The notes under the pieces: model-generated | Told to the model about the DNA's origin: nothing | Seen by the model: the letters and a program-made list of their open reading frames with translations, nothing else | Databases searched by the model: none | Assembly: GCA_032207245.1 (NCBI GenBank) | Contig: CM063500.1 | Location: forward strand, 63,582,578-63,646,577 | Length of the DNA stretch: 64,000 nt | Reading direction: 5' to 3' | Source of the DNA: Pardosa pseudoannulata | Lineage: Eukaryota > Arthropoda > Arachnida > Araneae > Lycosidae | Position numbers and translations under genes: made by a program | In this document: piece by piece, positions 47,512 to 59,243 of the stretch | How the letters are laid out: each line of letters begins with the position of its first letter | Position numbering within the stretch: the stretch's first letter is position 1

Positions 47512-49895
47512 TCACAAGTCTAGTTTGTCTGGTTTCTTAGTCGAACGTCCATGGCGGGTCACTTGATTTTTAGGTATGGCCTTCAGTTCACCAATATCTT
47601 CTTTGTCTCCAGGAGTCACACATACTCGCTTAATCTTCTTTTTCACTGAACACAATTCATTTTCAATTGTTTCACTTGACGAGAGTTCTAAAGGATATAT
47701 CTTTTGAGCTGCTCTGTAAAATTCTCCATTTTGTGTCCTTACTTTGACTCGACGAATGATGCTATCAGCACCTGGAAATACCTCGACTATTCGACCAAGA
47801 GGCCAAGATTGCTTCTTCTTATCATCGTCTCCAATAAGCACTATATCTCCTTCTTTTAAAGGAGAAAATTTGTTATTTATTTTCTTCGTGTAAAGTGCTC
47901 CCAAGTACTCTTGTCGAAACCTTGCTCGAAATGCTTCTCGAATAGACTGAATATAACGTAACCTGCGACGTAAAAAATTTGGATCAGTATTAGTTCCGAT
48001 ATCTGGTATAGTAGTGTTTTTGATTTCTCTCAGAAAATCAGCAGGTGTTAGAGCACTGAGATCTGGGTCAGACGTTACAGAAGTCAAGGGTCTATCGTTT
48101 AAAATTGCTTCACAATTACACAATACTGTGATCATTTCCTCATTATTTAAACTTGCTTTCCCTAAAGTCTTTTTCAAAACATTCTTCATCATGCCTACCA
48201 GTCGCTCCCACCATCCTCCCCACCAGGGTGCTGCGGGTGGAATAAATTTCCAAATTATTCTCTGTTCTTTGGCTTGTGTAAATATCTTATCAAAGTCAAT
48301 AGATGCAAAAATGTTGGCAGATCCTGTGAAGTTTGTACCATTATCACTGTACACTATTGATGGTTTTCCTCTGCGAGCAACAAAACGGTGAAAAGCCAAA
48401 AGAAATGTCTCAGTCGATAGTGATGTAACTAACTCGAGATGAACAGCACGATATACTGCACATGTGAATAAGCAAATCCAAGACTTTGAATTATCTCGTA
48501 AAATAACTGGTCCGGCAAAATCAACTCCTATAACTTGGAATACGTTTGAGTCTTGTACACGATCTGCAGGTGGCGGAGCAGTTGGAGGCTTGTTATTCTT
48601 TGCAGCATATCTTTTACAAATAATACAAGATCTAATTACAGATTTCACTGTCCTTCTACCACAAAGAATCCAAAATCTTTCTCTCAAAGAATTCAATGTA
48701 TGTGATACACCAGCATGCCCCTTTTTTTTGTGTTCCTCTAACACAAGAGCTTTAACAATTGGATGATCTCCTGGTAAAATTGCAGGCATTCTAAACTCAG
48801 TTAAATCTTCTCTTCTTAACACCGTGGTTTTTAACCGAATAATTCTTTCATCAAGGAATGTATCTAAAGTTTGCAGTCTCTTATCATTATTACTCGTGAA
48901 ATATTCTTGCTGTATCAAATATATAATTGTCTTCTCTGCTTCTTCTATATCTTCAACAGTAAGTTCTCCCACCTTCTTTGGTCGATTTCGACAGTTGTAA
49001 ATAAATCTCTTAACCCAAGTTACAATATTCACTATTTTCTTATAATTGTTTGTACGAGAACTTAACAGTGTACTGACTTCAACAGTTAACATGGACGACA
49101 CTACTCTCTTTTTCTTTTCACTATTTACTTCCTCTTCTTGGGTGGCATCTTCAACCATAGGCCATAAATGAGATGGAGAATACAACCACTCAGGACCCTC
49201 CCACCATCTTGATTCAGACAATTGCCGAGCAGAGCAACCTCTACTTGGAAGGTCAGCGGGATTCATTATACCAGGAACAAATCTCCAGGCATCTTTAGGG
49301 GTCAATCTCAATATTTCTTCCACTCTATTCTGGACAAAGACTCCCCATGTATCATCTCTCCTCAACCATGCAAGAACTGTAGTGGAGTCTGTCCAACAGT
49401 ATACATTTTCTACAGGAAGATCCTTCACAATATTTGAAAAAAGACGAGCAGCTATAGTAGCACCGAGAAGTTCTAAACGGGCAACTGTAGTTTCTTTTCT
49501 TCCACAAGGGGAGACTCTTGCTTTAGCTTGAATAAGCTGTATATGTACTGAATTTTCTCTCTCAACTCTAAGAAAAACAACAGTTGCGTAAGCGGACGAC
49601 TAGCATCACAAAACACGTGCAATGAATGTCTCTGGCCTTCACTTCCTAATCTGATCCATCTTGGGATCTCAATTGTGGACAAGAAAATCACGTCTCTTCG
49701 CCATTTTTGGTACATCTTCTTCGTTTCTAAATCTACTTCTTGGTCCCAGCTCATATTTTCCTTCCACAAACGCTGTAAGATAAGCTTTGGAAATAAAGCC
49801 ACTGGGCAAGTAACACCTAACGGATCAAAAATCTTGTGTGCAGAGGCCAAGATGATCCTTTTGGTTACTTTCTCATCAAAGTTTTTAAAACTTGA
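47512..49895 (-). pseudogene. BEL/Pao pol, C-terminal half
   Basis: Reading from 49,895: end of RT (RIILASAHKIFDPLGVTCPV), RNase H start (HVFCDAS), then a one- or two-base frameshift near 49,600. From there to 47,512 the frame is open: RNase H (VYCWTDSTTVLAWLRRDD, FVPGIMNPADLPSRG), zinc-binding H2C2 (HAGVSHTLNSLRERFW ... CIICKR), the integrase core with D in GVDFAGP, D in YSDNGTNF and E in WWERLVG, and the DUF5641 tail (GDIVLIGDDD ... WPLGRIVEVFPG). The N-terminal half is missing at the Gypsy boundary. Confidence 0.88.
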
Positions 49896-49898
49896 TAG

Positions 49899-50126
49899 TG
49901 TAACACTATAAATCCAGCACAAACTATCTACATTTAACAATTACGTTTAATTATTAAGATATTTACACATATTTACAGGTTTACTTAATATTTAACATTG
50001 TAGAGAATGCAGAGAGCAGGAGGCCCTCGCACGTTAACACACCACACACAACGAACTCTCTAACAGTCTGTCCTTTTTCACTAAAACAAAAGGTGCGCGC
50101 GCAGATGGCCGTTGCGCGCTGTCACA
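49899..50126 (-). repeat. Gypsy element 2, 3' LTR
   Basis: On the minus strand it starts TGTGACAGCGCGC after the purine tract and ends AGTGTTACA. The first 98 plus-axis bases are identical to the other LTR; most differences fall between about 50,000 and 50,070. Confidence 0.9.
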
Positions 50127-50155
50127 TCCTTCCCCTCAACCATCGACTAATGTCC

Positions 50156-50680
50156 TCATGTCGATGGGTGAAGTCTAGGTGATCTTCTGACTGGGGTAGA
50201 GTCTTGCTGTTGATTACTTTCAGCAACTGGTCGACCTCTTCTTTTCAGGGGCAACATTGGGTTGCTCTGCCCTTGCCCTCTATAAGGTTGGAGGCATGAT
50301 GAGTGGTATTTTCCTATGGGAGTAAAAGGATTATTTTGGGTAGCAATCAAATAAGATGTAGGAGATTGTACTTTATAAATAACATATGGGCCATCGCGTC
50401 GTGGCATAAATTTAGCTGTTCTTTCGGATTTGGTTTGACTTTTGGGGTGGAGAGTTACCCACACTTTATCACCTGTTTTGAATTGAGGCGTTTTTCTGAT
50501 ATGTTTATCAGCATAAAATTTATTTTTATCCTGTTTCAGTTCTATATCAGACTTCAACTGATTCATATAATTTGCCAAACGTTTCAAATAGGGCGTTATC
50601 TCAGGCACGAAGTTGTCATTTGAGATAATAGCTCGAAGGTCGCGAGTAACATCGTCTGTTGTTCGAAGCTCTTCCGAACA
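50156..50680 (-). pseudogene. Gypsy element 2, integrase C-terminal domain in shifted frame
   Basis: Continues pol after a one- or two-base indel near 50,660-50,670: ELRTTDDVTRDLRAI, then GDKVWVTLHPKSQTKSERTA and the GPY/F-type module MPRRDGPYVIYKVQSPTSYL. Ends with a basic RRSPRLHP tail. The single frameshift is the only clear lesion in this element. Confidence 0.82.
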
Positions 50681-53528
50681 TAAGAAATGCTGCTGTTTCA
50701 CCTGTTGTGTCGCATCTTGCTGTGTTCAGGGCAAAACGTATGGTTGGGAGTTTCTCACTCCAAATAGTGTGGTTACCTTTGACAAGGATTGCCAATCTTG
50801 GTTTTAAGTCTCGGTTCTTCCTCTCCACCGGGTTTGCCCGTGGGTGATATACCGGGGTTAACACCTGATCTATATTAAGAAGATAACAAACTTGCTGCAT
50901 CACTGAACTAACAAACTGACTTCCATTGTCACTTATTATTCTTCTTGGGAATCCATAACGTAAATAAACTTCTTCTATCAGGGTGATAGCACATTCCCTA
51001 GCTGTAGCATGTTCTAATGCGAAAAGTTCAGTCCATCTAGTAGCGCAGTCTTCTACTATAAATATCCATTTTTTACCATCAGGACTCTTGGGTAATGGTC
51101 CAAATAAGTCAATTGAAATTGATTCAAAACGTTGGTTATATACAGGTGTTTGTAGCAAACCTGAAGGTTTCTGATTACTAGCTTTAAATCGGCAACAATC
51201 TTCACAATTCTTTATGTACTCTGTAATGTATCTACGCATGCCAGTCCAGTAGTACCGCTTCGCTATCTTACTAAGTGTTCCTTCTACACCATAATGTCCC
51301 GCCATTGGGGCATCATGATATTCTTTCAGTATTCTTTCACATTCATGCTTTGGCACTACTAACTGGGCTTCTTCTGTCTCTGCTTCTGGTGAATATCGGT
51401 ATAAAACTCCTTGATTCAACAAATATCCCCGATTTAGCCAATTTGTAAAATTTTCATCTTTAGCAGGACTCTCAAATGATTCAATGATCTTTTTAAGGTC
51501 TGCGTCCTTAAGTTGTTCTTCTCGTAATTCTCTGGGACTTCGTGTTGGCATATCAATGGCAATTTTGCAGAATTGGCAATATTCTTCAGCGTGTTGGCAG
51601 AAAGGTCTTGACAAGAGATCTGCCACAACGTTGGCTCTTCCAGGTATGTATTCCATCTTTGGGGCAAACGACTGGACTTGCAAAGCCCAACGAGCAAGTC
51701 TTCCAGTTGGAGATTTTAAACTCATTAGCCAACGAAGAGGTTGATGATCTGATGTCACTGTTATATCTTGTCCCTCGATGTATCCCCGAAATTTATTTAG
51801 GCCCCAAACCACTGCCAACGCTTCTCGTTCTGTGGTTGTATAGTTCCGTTCTGCATCGTTTAATAGTCTGCTCGCATATTCAATAGGGTGCTCCTCAGCT
51901 CCCTCACCTTGCAACAGCACTGCTCCAAGCGCGTAGTTGCTAGCATCGGTTCGCAAGATGTATGGCTTATTTGGGTCATTTTGTCGTAGAACAGGAGGAC
52001 TAATCAGATGATGTTTTAGGGTTTTAAATGCGTTTTCCTCTTCTTTTCCCCATTTCCAAGGGCTATTTTTCTTCGTGAGATTACTTAAGGGCCTTGCTAT
52101 GTCAGAAAAGTTCGGTACAAATCTTCTATACCACGAGCAAGTTTGCAAAAAGGATTGGACTTGCTTTAAATTCCTGGGAGATGGTAAATTTTGAATGGCG
52201 GCAACCTTATCTGGGTCAACTTCAAGACCAGAATTGGTAATGTAGTGTCCCAAGTATTTCACTCGGTTACAGGCGAAATTACACTTCTCTCTGTTAGCAT
52301 GTAATTTAAACTCACGCAATTTTGATAATACTTTTCCTAAATCATCAATATGCTTCTCGAAAGTTTCAGATAAAATTATTATGTCATCTAAGTACGACAG
52401 AACCAAAACATCATTCAGGGAGTTTCTGAAGTTATCGATTAGTCTTTGAAATGTCGCCGGAGCATTTTTAAGCCCAAAAGGCATGCGGCAATATCTGTAA
52501 GTACCAAAAGGGCACACGAAAGCTGTTTTATCTCGATCAGTGGGATTTACCTCGATTTGGTGATATCCGGATCTTAAATCTATCGTTGACATGTAAGGAG
52601 TGTGTTTAGCTTCATGGAGCAAATCATCCATTCTAGGCAGAGGGTATTTATCCGTTTTTATAGTGGAATTCAACTTTCTGTAGTCCACACAAAGGCGAAA
52701 TTGACCATTAGGTTTTGGAACTAGCACCACTGGTGAGGCATACGGTGACTCACATTCTTCAATTGTGCCATTGGCCAAAAGATTCTCTAACTCTTTCTTA
52801 AGAATGTCCTTCTTTAATGGAGACATGCGATATGGTGGCATAGCTACAGGGAGATTATTACCAGTGTCTATATAATGTTTAATTCTAGGTGTAGGCTCTT
52901 CCCCTGGCTGAAAGATATCCGTAAACATTTCTAACAGTTTACATAATTGTAACCTTTCCTCGGCAGATAAGTGACTGCCTTCAGTTTCTTTCAAAACGAA
53001 AATGTTCAGCTCAGGAGACACAATAATTTTATCGGATGATATAGTGCTAATGTTTTGCGAATTACCTGAGGATTCGAAAGAGTTTTTATGTGGCTCACAA
53101 GCTGGTATAAATGTATCTTTCTCAAAATTGAATTTTTTCCTAGGATTACTGTTGAAATACCATTTCCTGTTCTGAGTATCCAAGCTAACACCAGCTTTGG
53201 ATAAAAAATCAGTACCAAGGAGAGTTCGATTGTCCTTAGCTGTAGGTAATACAAATAGTGTAGTAGGAATTCTTTTCCCTAACAATTCAATGTCTATTTC
53301 GGTATTATAAACTTCAGAGAATTTCGGCACTCCGTCCGCGAGTGTTATATTTAAATTCACTTTACGAAAAATTACCCCTTGTTCTCGGAGGAGGTTATAC
53401 AGGGTTTCTCCAGCAACAGTGTGGCTGGCTCCAGTGTCAGCACATGCTAAACCCCACATACCATTTATTTTAATCTTCATTAACATTGCCTTGGGTTCTG
53501 TATCGCACACGTTTGAAATTTCAAGCAA
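50660..53528 (-). CDS. Gypsy element 2, pol (protease, RT, RNase H, integrase)
   Basis: The open frame begins directly after a TAG; no ATG is available, so expression by -1 frameshift from gag is likely. Order: protease with ADTGASHTVAG; RT with VLVPKPNGQFRLCVDYRKLN, YCRMPFGLKNAPATFQRLI and catalytic SYLDDIIILSE; RNase H with RTDASNYALGAVLL; integrase HHCC (HYGVEGTLSK ... NCEDC) and DDE (D in SIDLFGP, D in ISDNGSQF, E in NPVERKNRDLK). After TTGETAAFLMFG the frame shifts, cutting off the integrase C-terminus. Confidence 0.9.
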
Positions 53529-54583
53529 CTAACCTGGGCGGAATCAACTTTAATGTTTGGGGAACACGTAGGGCATTTTGCCTTTATGAAACCAGGTTTC
53601 CCACAGCCATAGCAGCTAATAGGTCTTTCGTTAATTTTATTAACAGTTCTATTCGTTGAGTATTTATAATTAACACTATTCTTAAAATTTCTTAAATTGT
53701 TACTCGGCTTAGAATTTTCCATTCTATGTTGTTCATGGTTCGTGTTTCTACCTTTTAAGTTTCTACTTTCTTCATAAGCATCTAGCTTATCAACTAAAGC
53801 AACTGGATCGCTCAATTCACTCCAGTGATCTAAAAAATGATCTTTGTAATCCGGAGGACACTTCTTTTTGATTTGATCAGAAATTATTAGATCTTTTAAC
53901 TGATCAAATGTAGTGATATTAAGCTCACTGAGCCAACCTTCAAAAAATTTTCTCAAATCATAGAAATAATCTCTCCACGTGGAGTCTGGATTTTTTCTGT
54001 GTTGGACGAAAAATTGTCGGAATTTCTCTGCACTCATCTTGAATCGACGTAATAAAATTTTTTTTATTTCCCCATATTCCGGTGGTTTATCCGGAGAATC
54101 CGATTCTATAGCAATTAATTTTGAAATTTCAATAGGTAAAAGCCCGATCAGATATACCACCCATTTTGATTCTGGTATTTTCAAAAATGACAGTTGTCTC
54201 TCGAAAAGGTTTAAAAACGTACTAATGTCATCTACCTTCGGGTCAAACTGAGGGATTAACCCTTTAATTTCAAATTTAGATACATCCGTATCACTATCGG
54301 CAAGAACGGTTCCTGTTTTCGAAGCATGATTTAAATTTTGTAACTTTAGTTTCTCTAATTCAAATTCCATTTGCCGTCTTTCGGTTTCTGCTTCCTTTTC
54401 TTTTACTTCGGATTCTTTTCTGGTGCTAATGATTGTATCCAACAATGTTTTTGTGAATTCTTCGTCATATGAAGTACATCCGGTTATAACATCTTTAATT
54501 TTTATTACTGTGGCGTCGGGTTCCAACTCGATGCCTAATTCTGCGGCCAAAACCAAAAGGTCGCATTTTTTTACCTCTAGCAA
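53480..54583 (-). CDS. Gypsy element 2, gag
   Basis: 367 codons from MLEVKKCDLLVLAAELGIEL. An acidic/coiled segment (KEKEAETERRQMEFELEKL) precedes the gag core (FLNLFERQLSFLKIPESKW, DYFYDLRKFFEGWL). There is a single zinc knuckle, CYGCGKPGFIKAKC, with Phe where the usual C-x2-C-x4-H-x4-C has His. The frame ends at 53,480, overlapping the pol frame by 49 bases. Confidence 0.88.
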   Translation of the reverse strand: MLEVKKCDLLVLAAELGIELEPDATVIKIKDVITGCTSYDEEFTKTLLDTIISTRKESEVKEKEAETERRQMEFELEKLKLQNLNHASKTGTVLADSDTDVSKFEIKGLIPQFDPKVDDISTFLNLFERQLSFLKIPESKWVVYLIGLLPIEISKLIAIESDSPDKPPEYGEIKKILLRRFKMSAEKFRQFFVQHRKNPDSTWRDYFYDLRKFFEGWLSELNITTFDQLKDLIISDQIKKKCPPDYKDHFLDHWSELSDPVALVDKLDAYEESRNLKGRNTNHEQHRMENSKPSNNLRNFKNSVNYKYSTNRTVNKINERPISCYGCGKPGFIKAKCPTCSPNIKVDSAQVSCLKFQTCAIQNPRQC

Positions 54584-55284
54584 GATATGCCATTTTTATT
54601 CTTTTCAGGCCAAACTTAAAATTAATGGTAAAACTCAATTACTGCGAGAATGGCTCATTAGAATGACATAATATGCATACATCTGATTAATCAACTAAAC
54701 TATATTATTCCGATTTGAAACCGGAAGTATCAATAAATTTGAAGGAATAAAATAATACTTCTTAATTATACAAATATTTCAGATACATAATATTTCTATT
54801 AAAAAGAATCATCGATGGAAAATTAAATAATAAGCAACACAAAAAAAGAACATTAACCTGAGCAATATCTTTTGTTATTAATACAAAAATCCAAATTAAA
54901 TTGAACCTGCACCAATATTCAACACTGAAATATTAACTATCTTCATGAATTATTAATCAAAACAATTGAAATTAACAATATCCATAAGTCCTAATAATAA
55001 AAATGTTAAGAAAAATAAAATTCAAAACTTGGACCGAAACACAAACTATTCAAATTTCAATCTTCAGGCACTAAAGGAACTGGCATGCGGTATTTAAATT
55101 TGATCTGGATGATCATAACAAAACAAAACGAATTCAGGGTGAATTCAAATCAGAAACTCTTCTTCATTTGTCAGGATGACAAAATTAATAAAGTTCCTTG
55201 AGTGCTTGTCAAAAAGAAAAGAAATCACTTATCTGTAGTCATGTCTTCGGCTTCGTGTTTCGAGCCACGGGTTGGGCGCCAATC
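54584..55284 (-). other. Gypsy element 2, untranslated leader with primer site
   Basis: About 700 bp between the 5' LTR and gag. The primer-binding site TGGCGCCCAACCCGTGG lies four bases inside the LTR and resembles the tRNA-Lys type. The rest is AT-rich without coding signal. Confidence 0.75.
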
Positions 55285-55512
55285 TGTAACACTATAAATC
55301 CAGCACAAACTATCTACATTTAACAATTACGTTTAATTATTAAGATATTTACACATATTTACAGGTTTACTTAATATTTAACATTATTGAGAATGCAGAG
55401 AGCAGGAGGCCCTCGCACACACCAGCACACCACATAACGGAAAACTAACAGTCTGTCCTTTTTCCACTGAAACAAAAGGTGCGCGCGCAGATGGCCGCTG
55501 CGCGCTGCCACA
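55285..55512 (-). repeat. Gypsy element 2, 5' LTR
   Basis: On the minus strand it starts TGTGGCAGCGCGC and ends AGTGTTACA, followed three bases later by the primer site. Its outer neighbour (55,513 onward) is the first base of the duplicated arm. Confidence 0.9.
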
Positions 55513-56038
55513 ACATATTTTATATAAAATTTTTACGTGGTTCATATCAAATCTATTTATTCAACATATCCTGCACATTTTGTTATTCTTATTTCTGCTT
55601 GTGGATGGATGTCCTGCACAGGGTTTGTCCACCATACTCTTTCAACTGACTTTGAAGCACTTATGAGATCATGAAATAACAGCATTTGATAGACTTTCAC
55701 TCTTGAATATTTGCTGGTTCATGGCCAACATCTTAAAGCCAATTTTTAAGTCTCATGCAGAAATTAAGGGCACACTTGTATTTATTGCATTTTTAAGCTT
55801 CAACCAAGCTTATAGACAGGTGTAAACTGAAATGACAAAATGAGTTTCTTGATAGTTTGTATGCAACTGTTACTAAGTGATATTGGAGCAGACTTCCCTT
55901 TTCACTAAAGCCATTTGGAAATAGCTCACCATAATGTAATATCAGAAAAAAAAAGGTCTCATTACTTTATATACAGACCCTGTATATTGCATATACAATA
56001 AACATATAATTTCAAATTATAACTCAAATATTACTTAC
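55513..56038. other. Intron after EPG5-like exon 10, cut by Gypsy element 2
   Basis: Unique AT-rich sequence between the Gypsy LTR and exon 10. No exon, no BEL sequence. Its left-copy equivalent should lie left of the window. Confidence 0.5.
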
Positions 56039-56199
56039 TTCAGTACATAAAACTCTGCACAATTGTGGAAATTGTTTAATAATAAAATCAAATCTATTTT
56101 ATCATAATATAAGTTTAATAAGGCTTCAACATCTTCCATGTACAGGGAATTCCAGGATAAACTTTCAAATTCCTTGAAAATATCTATACATGCATCACT
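56039..56199 (-). CDS. EPG5: EPG5-like exon 10, right copy only
   Basis: 161 nt, 53 codons plus two bases. The acceptor is TTTTTTTAG and the donor GTAAGT. It begins SDACIDIFKEFESLSWNS and contains DVEALLNLYYDKID. Phase 0 at its start matches the end of exon 9. Its partner in the left copy should lie about 0.6-0.7 kb left of the window. On the minus strand the next thing downstream is a Gypsy element (55,512), so this gene copy has no visible exon 11. Confidence 0.65.
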
Positions 56200-57726
56200 C
56201 TAAAAAAATAATTTCAATCATTTTTATTAAAAGTAAAGGCAAAAGCAAGCAGTTTTAAAATACATAATTTTGTACTAACAACAAATGAAAGTCTTTATAA
56301 AGAAGCATGCTTTGCCTGAAGAGTGACTTGTGGATAAATAAAAATTCTGGATTACATGTTAATTCTAAAACATCCCCATTGAATCTACTAGAAAAATTAC
56401 CAGACATGCTGACAGTTCCAAAGAAATAACAGCTAATTTCATGTTTTTCTTTCATTCATGACTGTTTGCAGAGGAAAAGAAAATACATTTAAACTGAAAG
56501 AATATTTTGAATATATTTTAATTAATATTTCCATTATGTTTCTACAAATCATATTTGTACTTTGTGAAATAGTTCCACTAGAGTTCTTTTAAACAGTGGA
56601 CAATTGTCTCAAATCAAAATTCCCAATCATTTTTTAGGAGTTTAGGATATATACAGAGAAACAGATACAGATTTTAATAGAATTTAGGTAACTTCACATA
56701 AATTAAATTAACTTGAAACTGTTTAAAATGAAAGTTACTAAGATAATCTGGAATGATGTAGCAGAAATAAAAATTAAGGTCAGATGATTAAAAATAAAAA
56801 TACAGATTTAAGGTAATCTTATATAGAAAGAGATAAAAAATATATGACTTTAAGAAATAATGGAAATTTAGAACAACATATTAAAAATTTGAAAATTATA
56901 AAAAAAAAATGGATAATTTAATGCAGAAAGCACATGTTTAAAAAGATAATATGATAATATTGAAGCAAATTTAAGGGAGAATAAAATGATTAGGTAAAAA
57001 TATTATATAAAATAGACATATAATAGACATTAAATAAAATATAATGAGCTTTAGTAGTTCATTAGTGGTTTATAGAAGTTCATAAATTTTTGACCACTTG
57101 TTGAATTTTTTAAAAAATATTATAAATTTGTAGAGAAATTGAAGAAAATTAAAACATTTTTAAAAATTGTAGAATTCTAATAGTTTATACAGATAAAAAA
57201 AAAAAAGACTTTAATAGCTCTAGGTTTAAATAAGAATTTTCTTGTGTCAGAATCATAAAAAAATATAAATAATTTTTTAAACACTTGTTCAAAAGTTTTA
57301 AAACCATATGTTAAACAGTGTACTCTTAAAGAACAAAAGGGATTAAAATATTAAAATAATAAATAGATTCAGAAAAAATAAAAAATATTTGCCTTTGCAG
57401 ATGAATTAAATTAATTTTCTATTGAAAAAAAATCTTAAAATAGTTATACCTTTAAAACCATTTGCTTGATTTTAATAAACTGTGTATTAATTTGAAGGTC
57501 ATTATAAGTATTTTAAGAGTACATAAAATTTTTCAATTTATAATTGCTTTTTCCAAGATATACATTTTTTTGTTCATACTAATTATACAGATTTTACATT
57601 ATATAGAGTATGGAGAGCTATCACAATGTGCCTACAGTAACATTTTGGTGATACCAAAGAATTATTTCTAAAATTTGGTCACCATGTGGATCTATATAAA
57701 GATCAAATATACATACATACACTCCT

Positions 57727-57789
<63 letters not shown>

Positions 57790-58619
57790 TATACATATGT
57801 AACATGGCAAAAATTAATCTGCCAGTTACACAAAATTAGTTCCTGTTATTTTTACTTGCCCAGGCTTGCTGGGCAAGGAGAATCCTAATAAAAAACGCAG
57901 GTGTGGCACCATGAAAAGAAGCAAAAGGTCCAAGGTGGAACTTAGTATTTTTTTTTAGAATCTAAGAAAACTTCATGTTACTGTGGCTAGAGTAGAGAAG
58001 GGAATTATCACAAAAACAATTTGCAATTAGAAAAGTCGGTCCCACCATAAGATATGCAATGAATTCTTCCCAAGAGAGATAGAGTACTTAGTCAGCATTA
58101 TTGTAGCAATTTAGTTATTGTAGAAGTGAGCTATTTGACAGGAACAGCTGAAAAATATGGCAACTGGACAGAAAATTTGCATTTATTTCAGTGTTAGTTC
58201 TGGGAAATGGGTAGAAAGAATTTTAAGTCAGAGTACAGTCTTTTTGATAAGATATTTTGTGGTTGGGAAAATAGATATGAAGGAAAATGAATGGGAAAAT
58301 GAGAAAATTAAGAGAGAGAATTTAAGTGTAGTAATTTTGAAATATTACACACACACATATATATATTGGTTACCAAAATATTAATTTTAAATTGAAACTA
58401 AGAAATATTGATTTCTATATAGAGTAAAATTAAAACTAATTAACAATCAGTAAATATTGTTGAATATATAAATAAAATAAATTTTTAAAGCTGCTAAAAT
58501 AATAAGTGCTTTATAATTGATATATGGATTATTATGTGAAAATTCCAAGTGGTGAAACTATTACTTATTTACAAGATTACACCTTGCACTTAATATCAAA
58601 AACTATGACATATACTAAC
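56200..58619. other. Intron between EPG5-like exons 10 and 9, right copy
   Basis: 56,767-58,619 repeats 1-1,856. It holds the CA/TA run at 57,727-57,789, the conserved small hairpin near 57,857-57,877, and a much shorter repeat at 58,346-58,365 in place of the 110-bp compound repeat of the left copy. Confidence 0.5.
57727..57789. repeat. (CA)n(TA)n microsatellite, right copy
   Basis: Counterpart of 946-988, longer in the TA part. Confidence 0.95.
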
Positions 58620-58802
58620 TTCCGTCTCTTTTGGACTTTGCAATTGAGAAATAATTAAAAGTCGTCCTAGAGTTGCCAACACTTTTGCAACATAATCAGG
58701 AGATTTTGTCATGGAAATGTTTTGCATAACATCAATCCATGGTATCTTTAAACTGATATTTGATAAAAAGTTTTTGCTTTCAGGGAGATTACTTTGAAGA
58801 AC
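58620..58802 (-). CDS. EPG5: EPG5-like exon 9, right copy
   Basis: Second copy of the exon at 1,857-2,039, 183 nt with the same splice sites. Five synonymous substitutions and no amino-acid change relative to the left copy: the sequence has stayed under coding constraint, or the split is too recent for replacements to accumulate. Confidence 0.7.
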
Positions 58803-59243
58803 CTAAAAAATTAAAAGAAAAAAGAATTATGAGAACAAAAATGTATTATAAAAAAATTATTATTTATTGTAACAACTATTATACAGAACAAAAGCCCTTT
58901 ATTCTCTACACTAATGGATAGATTAAAACCAGTTTTAACCTTGTAAGTAATTTTTTGTAAGGTCAAGGAATATTGATTGAAATTCATAATGCATATAATT
59001 ATAAGCAATCAATTATATGCAATACATTTCAGCCCTGAATTACAGTAAGTAGTATGAAGCTACTGTATATTTCCAAATTTAAGCCTACGCATGTATAAGC
59101 TGTGAGTGTTGTCACAAATTTTATCCAAAATTCAAAGCTTATATACCAGTAGAAATGAAAAATATTTTTAGTAACATTCAAATATATCATCAAGCAGATA
59201 AAACAGTGAAATATTTTCCAATTAAATTGCTGTAAAGTACAAT

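Larger units (their letters stand above)
46700..49898 (-). mobile_element. BEL/Pao element 2, 3' half only
   Basis: Minus strand. A purine tract (AGGTGGGAGGA) at about 47,213-47,223 precedes an LTR beginning TGTTGAGAAAAG whose plus-axis end is 47,212. Pol upstream covers the late RT region to the integrase tail. It stops abruptly at 49,898, where a Gypsy LTR begins. The missing half (gag, protease, most of RT, 5' LTR) is not on the other side of that Gypsy element. Confidence 0.8.
49899..55512 (-). mobile_element. Gypsy element 2, full length, without matching TSDs
   Basis: LTRs at 49,899-50,126 and 55,285-55,512, both 228 bp with TG...CA ends. Primer site TGGCGCCCAACCCGTGG (55,265-55,281) and polypurine tract GAGGGGAAGGA (about 50,128-50,138) are in place. 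Gag, then pol in the -1 frame. The flanks are GATAG at left and ACATA at right, so there is no target duplication, and the two sides are unrelated in origin (BEL pol versus EPG5-like intron). The LTRs differ at roughly 15 positions, clustered in one third of their length. See the recombination finding. Confidence 0.92.

Noticed and set aside
53555..53561. CCCAAAC heptamer near the end of Gypsy 2 gag as a -1 slippery site
   Set aside because: Slipping there meets a TAA at once in the pol frame; pol opens only further downstream.
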